DNA from: a virus
Strand: one strand, 5' to 3'
Virus record (IMG/VR): IMGVR_UViG_3300032286_000723
Span: 1-30,774 of that record
Length of the DNA: 30,774 nt
Within the stretch, counting starts at the first letter, position 1, and every line of letters begins with the position of its first letter. The position numbers were made by a program, and so were the translations under genes. The notes beneath the pieces are model-generated. The model worked only from the letters and a program-made list of their open reading frames with translations. It did not search any database and was not told where the DNA came from. Shown here in pieces: positions 21,208 to 28,262 of the stretch.

Positions 21208-22224
21208 ATGACATTACCAATCTACGAATTGAAAATATCAGAAAACTTGGATGATGAATCACAAGTTTCTGCCATAGCATTAGTTGATGAGCCGGCAATC
21301 AAAAGAACATTTCAAATATTTACAGATGAATTTATCAATCCAAGCAAAGGTGAACATGAAAAAGATTTCATTGAAAGATGCATTAAGTATGTCATCAATG
21401 AAGGAAAAGATTCTGAACAAGCATTTGCCATCTGCAATTCTTTATGGAAGGAGCATTTTGTTGGTGGTGTATCGTTTGATTATGATGGTGTATTGACAAC
21501 ATCAAGAGGAATTGATTTGTTGGATGTATCAGTTTCAAGAGGAACAAATGTCTATATTATTTCAGCAAGACATGATGATGCCGGATTGAAAGAGTTTGCA
21601 TCAAAACATGGTGTAAAATTATCAAATGTTTTTGCAACTGGAAGTAATAAGGCAAAGATTGAGAAAGTGAAACAACTTGATGTATCAAAACATTATGACA
21701 ACAATTCTGATGTCATCAATCAACTTGGAAGTATTGGAGAAAAGTTTGCATCACATCAGTCATTTCAGATTGTCAATGAAGATGAACACATTGTCACTGG
21801 TTGTCTCATGGAATCTGATTTGCTAATCTATCGCAACAATGAGACCATGGGAGAACATTATGTGAAATTCTCTGCTGAAACAATCAAACAAATATCAATC
21901 AAATGGGCAAAGCAGAAATTTCAAACAAATGTGAATTTGATGCATGATTCAAATCAGTCAGTGAAAAATGTGACCATGTTTGAGTCATGGTTGGTTGACA
22001 AGAAAAGAGGTGTGCAACCAATGAAAGGATTTGAAGATGTTGCAGATGGTTCATGGTTTGGAAGTTTCTATGTTGAGAATCCGGAGGTGTGGCAACAACT
22101 GAAAGATGGCACATTCAGAGGATTTTCAGTTGAAGGATTGTTTGATTACACACCACCAATTTCAGCAGAAGAGAATGCATTGAAAACTATTTCAAAATTG
22201 TTAAACGATATTATTGAAGATTAA
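21208..22224 (+). CDS. XkdF-like prohead protease with an embedded HAD-type domain
   Basis: A 338-residue protein. The N-terminus (PIYELKISE...VSAIALVDEPAIKRTF, 4-36) and C-terminus are XkdF-like, including NVNLMHD with His246, MFESWLVD and GTFRGFSVEG with Ser307: the putative serine protease that matures proheads. Residues 47-84 hold FIERCIKYVI...SEQAFAICNSLWKE, a known companion motif. Between them (about 86-175) is a complete HAD-like domain: DYDGV (Asp91, Asp93), IISAR (Ser119), NKAKIEKVK (Lys148/150) and YDNNSDV (Asp164, Asp168). The insert could be a phosphatase or a structural module. Position directly before scaffold and capsid genes supports the protease call. Confidence 0.82.
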   Translation: MTLPIYELKISENLDDESQVSAIALVDEPAIKRTFQIFTDEFINPSKGEHEKDFIERCIKYVINEGKDSEQAFAICNSLWKEHFVGGVSFDYDGVLTTSRGIDLLDVSVSRGTNVYIISARHDDAGLKEFASKHGVKLSNVFATGSNKAKIEKVKQLDVSKHYDNNSDVINQLGSIGEKFASHQSFQIVNEDEHIVTGCLMESDLLIYRNNETMGEHYVKFSAETIKQISIKWAKQKFQTNVNLMHDSNQSVKNVTMFESWLVDKKRGVQPMKGFEDVADGSWFGSFYVENPEVWQQLKDGTFRGFSVEGLFDYTPPISAEENALKTISKLLNDIIED

Positions 22225-22238
22225 TACCATTATATTGT

Positions 22239-22826
22239 ATGAATGCAAAAGAAATAATTGAAAAACTGAAAATCACCTTCAATGAATTGGTGAAAAATGC
22301 AGAAGTGCCACAAGCACCAACAACTCCATCTGCCATTCCACCGGTTGCACCGGAAATGACAATGCCAATCAAAGGCAAGTTGAAAGATGGAACAGAGGTT
22401 GAGATTACTGAATTGCAAGTTGGTGGAATTGTTACAATACAAGGAACACCGGCACCAATTGGAGAGCATGAAATGGAGGATGGAACAATCATTGTTGTTG
22501 GAGATAATGGAGCAATCATGGAAATCAAAATGGCTGATGGCACAATGCCACCAATGGTTGAGGATATGGGAGCAAAATTCTCTGCATTTGAAAATACAAC
22601 AAAAGAAAAGTTTGCAAGTTATGAAACAAAGTTTGCTGATTATGAGGCAAAATTTGCAACATATGAGGCAAGATTGAACAAAGCAACTCAAGTGATTGAA
22701 GGACTTTTGAATCTGACTCAAACTCTTGCAGAGACTCCAACTGGAACACCGGATGCATCAGTAAAAACAAACAACAATTTCAAAATCGAAAAGAAAGAGA
22801 TGTCATATGATATCTTGTTTTCATAA
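22239..22826 (+). CDS. Probable capsid scaffold protein
   Basis: A 195-residue protein, directly between the protease and major capsid genes. The N-terminal part is Pro/Ala-rich (PQAPTTPSAIPPVAPEM), the middle has a small beta region (GKLKDGTEVEITELQ; DGTIIVVGDNGAIMEI), and residues about 118-147 contain three heptads of the form FAxYExK (FASYETK, FADYEAK, FATYEAR), a coiled coil. Scaffolds typically have a coiled coil and a basic C-terminus that contacts capsid; here the end is IEKKEMSYDILFS. The gene is 27 bp ahead of the capsid gene. Assigned by position and composition. Confidence 0.72.
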   Translation: MNAKEIIEKLKITFNELVKNAEVPQAPTTPSAIPPVAPEMTMPIKGKLKDGTEVEITELQVGGIVTIQGTPAPIGEHEMEDGTIIVVGDNGAIMEIKMADGTMPPMVEDMGAKFSAFENTTKEKFASYETKFADYEAKFATYEARLNKATQVIEGLLNLTQTLAETPTGTPDASVKTNNNFKIEKKEMSYDILFS

Positions 22827-22853
22827 TTTTTTAAAAATCAAAATCCAAGCAAA

Positions 22854-23807
22854 ATGAGTTTATCCTTAGGAAGTTTAGCACAATATACCAATCAACTTGT
22901 GAAACCATTGTTGACATCAGCAGTGTTTGATGGCAAGACACAACAATTAATCAAGGACAATGGTATTGTCATTCCAAATGCAAAATCAGTTGTGGCAATT
23001 CCATTGATTGATACTGATGCAGTTTTTCAAACTGACTCATGTGATTACAATCCAAGTGGCACAACAAGTTTCACACAGAGAACAATTTCTGTTGGTAGAA
23101 TCAAAGTTGAAGAGACCATATGTCCGAAGGATTTAGAGTTATATTTTACGCAACTGGCTCTCAAGGCCGGCAGTACTTATAGCGACTTTGGCAATGCAGA
23201 TTTCCAGGCAATGTACTTGGCAAAAAAGAATGCAAGAATTGCATCTCAATTGGAGACTTGTATTTGGCAAGGTGACATCACCGGAGCAACTACATTGAAC
23301 AAGTTTGATGGTTTGCAAAAACAAATTGCAACCGGTTCTATTGATGCCAATGTGAGTGGTTATACTGGTGTTGCAACAATCAGCACAATCACACAATCAA
23401 ATGTAATCTCAGCGACTGAAGGTATCTTCAAAGCAATTCCGGTTGCAGTACTTGCAAAAGGTGATGTGAAAATCTTTGTTGGCAATGATTGGTACAGATT
23501 GTTAATCATGGCATACAGAGCATTGAATTTGTTTGCATACAATCCACAAGATGCCAATGCCGGTTCATTTATCCTTCCGGCAACCAATGTTGAGATAATT
23601 TCAACAAATGGTTTGAATGGTACCGGTGATGCATATGCGATAAGTTTATCAAACATGGCAATGGCAGTTGACCTTGTTGATGAGCCACAATCATATCGCA
23701 TGTGGTATTCAGAAGATACCAACCAGGTAAGATTCAGATGTTCGTTCAAAGTCGGTGTCAACGTGGCTTTCAGCACAGAATGCGTTAGATTCTTGTCAGC
23801 AATTTAG
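22854..23807 (+). CDS. Major capsid protein (HK97-fold type)
   Basis: A 317-residue protein with features of Bacteroidetes phage capsids: an N-terminal helical arm (SLAQYTNQLVKPLLTSAVF), VVAIPLIDTDAVFQTDSCDYNPSG, TQRTISVGRIKVEETICPKDLE, the arm/loop NKFDGLQKQIATGS, and a C-terminal domain ending FKVGVNVAFSTECVRFLSA. It should form the icosahedral shell after removal of scaffold. A strong terminator 27 bp downstream implies abundant, bounded transcription. Two patches (about 23124-23190 and 23636-23800) have CpG and codon choices unlike the rest of the gene (ACG, GCG, GTC, CTC), perhaps from recombination with another phage. Confidence 0.88.
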   Translation: MSLSLGSLAQYTNQLVKPLLTSAVFDGKTQQLIKDNGIVIPNAKSVVAIPLIDTDAVFQTDSCDYNPSGTTSFTQRTISVGRIKVEETICPKDLELYFTQLALKAGSTYSDFGNADFQAMYLAKKNARIASQLETCIWQGDITGATTLNKFDGLQKQIATGSIDANVSGYTGVATISTITQSNVISATEGIFKAIPVAVLAKGDVKIFVGNDWYRLLIMAYRALNLFAYNPQDANAGSFILPATNVEIISTNGLNGTGDAYAISLSNMAMAVDLVDEPQSYRMWYSEDTNQVRFRCSFKVGVNVAFSTECVRFLSAI

Positions 23808-23833
23808 TAGTAAATAATAATCAATAATCAAAG

Positions 23834-23865
23834 AAAGGTGGTGCAATAATCACCACCTTTTTTTT
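23834..23865 (+). terminator. Rho-independent terminator after the capsid gene
   Basis: AAAGGTGGTG (23834-23843) pairs perfectly over 10 bp with CACCACCTTT (23851-23860); loop CAATAAT; T run to 23865. It is only 15 bp before the next ATG, so it may attenuate rather than block transcription. Confidence 0.9.
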
Positions 23866-23879
23866 AAAACATAACTATC

Positions 23880-24422
23880 ATGGCTACATGTAGCATCACA
23901 TCCGGATATGCAATTGATTGCAGAGATTCAGTTGGTGGAGTTGAAACAATTTATTTGATTGAGAATTCTGCATTGTATGATGCAAGTGGAATCTCAAGAG
24001 TGATTGATTCATCCGGCACAATTACTGCCATCACAAAGAACACCGGCAAAAGGTTCTATGAATTCCAGGTTCCAAGAGGTACGGCATCAACAAGCAACAC
24101 CATCACATCTTCACAAGAGAATGGAACAATTTACTATACACACATGGTGACATTTCCAATCAACCAAAGGAATGCAACCATCAGAAACATTGTTGCAACT
24201 CTTGCAAAGAACAGATGCACATTTGTTGTAAAGGAAGGAGATGGCACATACAAGATGTTTGGAAGAGGATTTGGATTGACATTGGATACTGCTGAGGCCG
24301 GAAGTGGTACGGCATTAGGGGACCGGAATGGATATTCTCTCAGTTTCTCATCAATGGAGTCAGAAGATTTCTTGGTTTGTCCATCAAATTTGGTTGCAAG
24401 TTTGATTGTACCAGGTACATAA
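23880..24422 (+). CDS. Tail tube-like major virion protein, 180 aa
   Basis: A beta-rich protein opening ATCSITSGYAIDCRDSVGGV, a pattern I recognise from abundant virion proteins of Bacteroidetes phages, often labelled tail tube. Other parts: ENGTIYYTHMVTFPINQRNA, NIVATLAKNRCTFVVKEGDG, and GTALGDRNGYSLSFSSMES. The alternation fits the tube-fold beta-sandwich. It is placed between the capsid and portal genes rather than in the tail module. Strong terminators flank it, so it forms a short transcript or an independently attenuated unit, consistent with high expression. No promoter matching the consensus is visible in the short gap before it. Confidence 0.72.
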   Translation: MATCSITSGYAIDCRDSVGGVETIYLIENSALYDASGISRVIDSSGTITAITKNTGKRFYEFQVPRGTASTSNTITSSQENGTIYYTHMVTFPINQRNATIRNIVATLAKNRCTFVVKEGDGTYKMFGRGFGLTLDTAEAGSGTALGDRNGYSLSFSSMESEDFLVCPSNLVASLIVPGT

Positions 24423-24445
24423 TATTTTTGAAATTTAACTAAATG

Positions 24446-24478
24446 AAACCACCAACCAATTCAGTTGGTGGTTTTTTT
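24446..24478 (+). terminator. Rho-independent terminator after the tube-like gene
   Basis: AAACCACCAAC (24446-24456) pairs perfectly over 11 bp with GTTGGTGGTTT (24464-24474); 7-nt loop; T run to 24478. It is followed at once by the next gene (ATG 24486). Confidence 0.92.
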
Positions 24479-24485
24479 GATTAAT

Positions 24486-24851
24486 ATGATAAACTTAAAG
24501 AAAGGAAATACTGACACAATCATTGTGACTCTGAAAGAGAAAACACCATTGGTGATTGTCTATTTTAAGTTTATATTTACAAACAGAATCACACAAGAAA
24601 TTGTGAATGTATGGTTGACTAATATCAGCACAACAGACCGATATCAGAAATTTTCAATTGTTACAAATACATACTTTGCAAATGGAAATATTGGATTGTG
24701 GTCATATGATGTGTATGGATGTGCATCAATAGGTGGAACACCAAACACACCATTGTTGGAAAGTGGATACATGAATTTGAATCCATCATCTGATTTTGCA
24801 CCAACATCATACAATGAACAATCAAACCAATTCAAGACTTACAATGGATAA
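24486..24851 (+). CDS. Conserved small structural protein, 121 aa
   Basis: A beta-rich protein: NLKKGNTDTIIVTLKEK, VYFKFIFTNRITQEIVNVWL, and the C-terminal GLWSYDVYGCAS...LLESGYMNLNP. I recall this pattern in virion gene clusters of Bacteroidetes phages, always beside portal or tube genes, without defined function. It may be an Ig-like decoration or connector protein. ATG 24486 lies 8 bp after the terminator; the last codons overlap the portal start. Confidence in coding is high, in role low. Confidence 0.78.
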   Translation: MINLKKGNTDTIIVTLKEKTPLVIVYFKFIFTNRITQEIVNVWLTNISTTDRYQKFSIVTNTYFANGNIGLWSYDVYGCASIGGTPNTPLLESGYMNLNPSSDFAPTSYNEQSNQFKTYNG

Positions 24852-26988
24852 TCAATACAAACATATTGTTTTGCATTTTGACCAGGCACAACAACCAAAG
24901 TTCAAAGAAATTAAGTCAAAAAACTTTGTTGAATTTGGAGAGAAAAATGACTATCCAAATTATCTTTTGTCTTTGTATAATGAGTCACCAAAACATGGAG
25001 CCATAATCAAGTCAAAGGCAAACTATGTATATGGCCAAGGATTTGAGAATGAAGGTATGGCAAATGCATCCGGTGAGACCTGGAACAACATTGTAAAAAG
25101 ATGCATCAAGGATGATGAGTTGTATAGAGGTTATTATTTGCAAGTAATTTGGAACAGAGCCGGAAAGATTTCTGATGTATATCACATTGAATTTGCCAAG
25201 GTGAGAGTCTCAAAAGATTTGAAAAAGTTTTATGTCAAAAATGATTGGACAGATTTCAGAGAAAAACCAAGAGAGTATGATGCATTCAATGTCAACTATC
25301 CGGTAGGTTCACAGATATTCTACTATAAAGAATACAATCCATCAAGTGATATCTATCCATTGCCATCCTACATGCAAGGTTTGAATTATATCTGTTCAGA
25401 TATCCAGGTATCAAGACACATACTTGGAAACTCTTTGCAAGGTTTTGTTGGTTCAACCTTAATCAATTTGAACAATGGAGACGCAATAAATGAAGAGCAT
25501 AAAGGTGAGGTGGAAAGAGGATTGTTGAAAAAGTTTACCGGCAGTGAAGGAAAAAGAGTTGTCATCATGTTCAATAAGAGCAGAGAGAATTCTGCCGAAG
25601 TTTTGCCATTGGGGAACACAATGTTGACCAAGGAAGATTTCACCAATGTGAACAATCTCATTCAGTCAGAGATATATGCATCACATCAGATTGTGACTCC
25701 GGCATTGTTTGGAATTGCAACTGCCGGTGCATTAGGTCAAAGAAATGAGATAAGAGATGGATATGAAATCTTCAACAATGTATATGTAAAAGAAAGACAA
25801 CAAGAGATTTCCAAGATAGTGACCAACTTGAGAAATCTGAAAGGTGAAGTTGGTGAATTCAAATTGGTTCCATTAGAGCCATTGAAGTTTGAATTCTCTG
25901 AAAATATAATGGCACAGAATCTGACCAAAGATGAAATTCGTCAATTGATGGGGAAAGAGCCATTGGAGGCAAAAGTCAATACAACTGCATTATCTATCAA
26001 TGACAATATCAATGCATTGTCACCATTGGTTGCCACAAAAGTATTGGAATACATGAGTGAAGATGAGGTGAGAGCATTGGCCGGACTACCGGCAAAGAAT
26101 CCAACTGGATTGCCAACAATCAATCCATTGACCGGATTGCCAGGTCAAACAATTCCGACAACTCCACAACCGGTTCAACAAGCAAATGATGCCATCAAGA
26201 ATCTGACCGGCAGACAATATCAGAATGTGATGAGAATTGTGAGGCAGTTTGGAAATGGCAAGTTGAACAAGGAACAAGCAACAATGATGTTGAAGAGTGG
26301 ATTTGGATTCACAGATGATGATGTCAACACATTTCTTGGAGTTGATGCAAATCCAATGACTGATGATGAGCCACAAAAGTTTTTTGCTGATGATGATGAT
26401 GAAAGATTGTTCCAAGAGTTTGAATCATGTGGTGAAGACAGAAACAACTTTGAAATAGTTGAGAGCAAGTTGGCAATGCATGAGTCATTTGCTGACTGGA
26501 GCATCAGACCAAGTCTGTCAACAAATCAAGCAAATGTGTTGGACTTAATGACCAAGGATTCAAACATCACACCGGAAGTGATTGCAAAAACATTGAATCT
26601 TGAATTGAATGTTGTGAAACAAATTGTCAATGACTTTTTGAAAGCCGGAATCATTGAATTCATTCCATCAGATGTCAACATCAATCCATCAATAAAAGTT
26701 TTGAAACCAGTTTCACAATTGGAAGGAAAGGATTCAACCATTACCAGGTTGGTAATTCGTTACACATATGAAGGACCAAAAGACAACCGGAACAGACCAT
26801 TTTGTGCAAGGATGTTAAAGATATCAGAAACAAAGATGTGGAGCAGAGCAGACATTGAGAACATCTCTGCAAGACTTGGTTATTCTGTATGGGACAGAAG
26901 AGGAGGTTGGTGGACACATAGCAATGGAAAAAGAACACCATTTTGCAGACATAGTTGGATTTCAAATCTTGTTAAACCAAAACAATAA
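24844..26988 (+). CDS. Portal protein with fused winged-helix and minor head-like C-terminus
   Basis: A 714-residue protein. The first ~440 residues look like a portal: NFVEFGEKNDYPNYLLSLY, KHGAIIKSKANYVYGQGF, GYYLQVIWNRAGK, VTPALFGIATAGALGQRNE and KERQQEISKIV, a set typical of Bacteroidetes portals that form the dodecameric DNA channel. An NQANVLDLMTKD...ITPEVIAKTLNLELN segment (about 560-605) reads as a winged helix-turn-helix. The final part (about 640-706) has GPKDNRNRPFCARM, WSRADIENISARLGY and PFCRHSW, the Cys/His motifs of minor head (Mu F-like) proteins. The portal is much longer than usual (400-500), so this appears to be a natural fusion. It overlaps the upstream gene by 8 bp. Confidence 0.85.
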   Translation: MDNQYKHIVLHFDQAQQPKFKEIKSKNFVEFGEKNDYPNYLLSLYNESPKHGAIIKSKANYVYGQGFENEGMANASGETWNNIVKRCIKDDELYRGYYLQVIWNRAGKISDVYHIEFAKVRVSKDLKKFYVKNDWTDFREKPREYDAFNVNYPVGSQIFYYKEYNPSSDIYPLPSYMQGLNYICSDIQVSRHILGNSLQGFVGSTLINLNNGDAINEEHKGEVERGLLKKFTGSEGKRVVIMFNKSRENSAEVLPLGNTMLTKEDFTNVNNLIQSEIYASHQIVTPALFGIATAGALGQRNEIRDGYEIFNNVYVKERQQEISKIVTNLRNLKGEVGEFKLVPLEPLKFEFSENIMAQNLTKDEIRQLMGKEPLEAKVNTTALSINDNINALSPLVATKVLEYMSEDEVRALAGLPAKNPTGLPTINPLTGLPGQTIPTTPQPVQQANDAIKNLTGRQYQNVMRIVRQFGNGKLNKEQATMMLKSGFGFTDDDVNTFLGVDANPMTDDEPQKFFADDDDERLFQEFESCGEDRNNFEIVESKLAMHESFADWSIRPSLSTNQANVLDLMTKDSNITPEVIAKTLNLELNVVKQIVNDFLKAGIIEFIPSDVNINPSIKVLKPVSQLEGKDSTITRLVIRYTYEGPKDNRNRPFCARMLKISETKMWSRADIENISARLGYSVWDRRGGWWTHSNGKRTPFCRHSWISNLVKPKQ

Positions 26989-27773
26989 TGAGCAAGAATA
27001 TTCTATTCATAACAGAACAGACTTTCAAGGAAAGGACCGGAGCATCAAACAACATTGATGGCAAACAATTGTTTCCAATGATTAAGGTTGCCGGAGACAT
27101 TTATATTCAACCGGCATTAGGTTCAAAGTTGTATACAAGATTGCAAAATGGAGTTACTGCAAATAATCTGACTATCAATGAAAAGACATTGATTGATGAC
27201 TATATCACAGACACATTGATTTGGTATACCATGAGCATGTTGCCAATGACCATGGGATTTCAATTGTTCAGCAAAGGATTCTTGCAAAAGACAAGTGAAG
27301 AGTCAAACACACCATCAAGAGGTGACATGGAAATGATTGAGCAGAAGTATTTGTCAATGGCTGAATTCTACAAGACCAGGTTGATTGGATATCTTAAAGA
27401 GAATTACAACTTATATTATGAATATATCAACACCGGAAGTGCATATGATACAATCTTTCCGGAAGAGAAAGCATATACATGTCCAATCTTCCTTGGTGAT
27501 GATTATGGTGTGAAATCATTTGTCAATTCTCAGAGTCAATCAGAGGCACCATTGGTTGCAACATATGTTGCAGTTGGAAATGAATCAACATTCAATGTGA
27601 ATGCATTGTATGGAAGGACATGCAAGTTGGCATTCAGAAGTGGATTGCAAAAGACAATTGTGACTACAACAACAACTGACACCGGAGCCATTCAAATCAA
27701 CAACAATGTTGTGACATTGCCAACTGGAGATATTGCAATGGCCGGTGAAATATTTACTTTCTTATACAACTAA
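26988..27773 (+). CDS. Head-tail connector protein with C-terminal Ig-like domain
   Basis: A 261-residue protein. The N-terminal two thirds are helical (TLIDDYITDTLIWYTMSML; MEMIEQKYLSMAEFYKTRL), like DNA-packaging adaptor proteins of the gp6/gp15 type that dock below the portal. The end (TFNVNALYGRTCKLAFRSG...IVTLPTGDIAMAGEIFTFLY) is a beta-rich domain with VTTTTTD loop. It starts one base before the portal stop ends (TAATG overlap). Assignment rests on position after the portal and on the helical pattern. Confidence 0.72.
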   Translation: MSKNILFITEQTFKERTGASNNIDGKQLFPMIKVAGDIYIQPALGSKLYTRLQNGVTANNLTINEKTLIDDYITDTLIWYTMSMLPMTMGFQLFSKGFLQKTSEESNTPSRGDMEMIEQKYLSMAEFYKTRLIGYLKENYNLYYEYINTGSAYDTIFPEEKAYTCPIFLGDDYGVKSFVNSQSQSEAPLVATYVAVGNESTFNVNALYGRTCKLAFRSGLQKTIVTTTTTDTGAIQINNNVVTLPTGDIAMAGEIFTFLYN

Positions 27774-27774
27774 T

Positions 27775-27936
27775 ATGAGCAAAGGATACAAAAAAGAGTA
27801 CATCAAAAAAGTAAAAGAAAAATTTCATGACATACAATCAAATAGTGACAGAAGTAGAAACAATTCTGACAAGTCATGCAATGATAAAGGATGTAAGATT
27901 CGCAACACCGGTGGAGTGGTTGGCCTGGGAAAGTGA
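27775..27936 (+). CDS. Possible small basic protein, 53 aa (doubtful)
   Basis: ATG 27775 sits in the TAATATG junction used by several real genes here. The first part (SKGYKKEYIKKVKEKFHD) is a plausible basic helix. From about residue 18 it overlaps the next gene by 110 bp in another frame and becomes Ser/Asn/Asp-rich, more like a shadow. It may be a genuine short peptide, or an artefact of the intergenic spacer. Confidence 0.33.
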   Translation: MSKGYKKEYIKKVKEKFHDIQSNSDRSRNNSDKSCNDKGCKIRNTGGVVGLGK

Positions 27937-28258
27937 GCCAGTTTTGCCGGTTGCATTATATTACATAGACCAAGGAAATTTCAACATTGGAAGAGAATTG
28001 ACATTTTCGGTACAATTTTGGTTCCTTGATAAGAGTGGAGTTGAAGGAGAGTTTGAAACAGAGGTGACAAGTGACCAACATCAGATTGCCGGAGACATCA
28101 TCAATTTGATGAGACAGAAAATTTCTTACTCAATTGATGACCAAATAGTGTGGAATGCATTGTCAGAAAAGTTTGAAGATTATTTGAGTGGTGTGACTTT
28201 GACTTTTACAATATCAACAACCGGTGAATTTGGTGCATGTGATGTGCCAACAAATTAA
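27827..28258 (+). CDS. Tail completion/connector protein, 143 aa
   Basis: A soluble protein starting TYNQIVTEVETILTSHAMI and with PVALYYIDQGNF, TFSVQFWFLDKSG, SDQHQIAGDIINLMRQK and a C-terminal strand (GVTLTFTISTTGEFGACDVP). The size, helical N-terminus and later beta segments resemble small joining proteins (neck or tail terminator) that follow the connector in siphophages. The gene is 53 bp after the connector stop. Function inferred from order. Confidence 0.75.
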   Translation: MTYNQIVTEVETILTSHAMIKDVRFATPVEWLAWESEPVLPVALYYIDQGNFNIGRELTFSVQFWFLDKSGVEGEFETEVTSDQHQIAGDIINLMRQKISYSIDDQIVWNALSEKFEDYLSGVTLTFTISTTGEFGACDVPTN

Positions 28259-28262
28259 ATTT

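Noticed and set aside
22387-22677. + strand Gln/Lys-rich frame inside the scaffold gene
   Set aside because: Out-of-frame shadow of regular repeats in the scaffold gene.
22230-22721. 163-aa - strand frame opposite the scaffold gene
   Set aside because: Cys/His/Phe-rich shadow of the Glu/Lys/Ala-rich coiled-coil gene; composition follows from complementing it.
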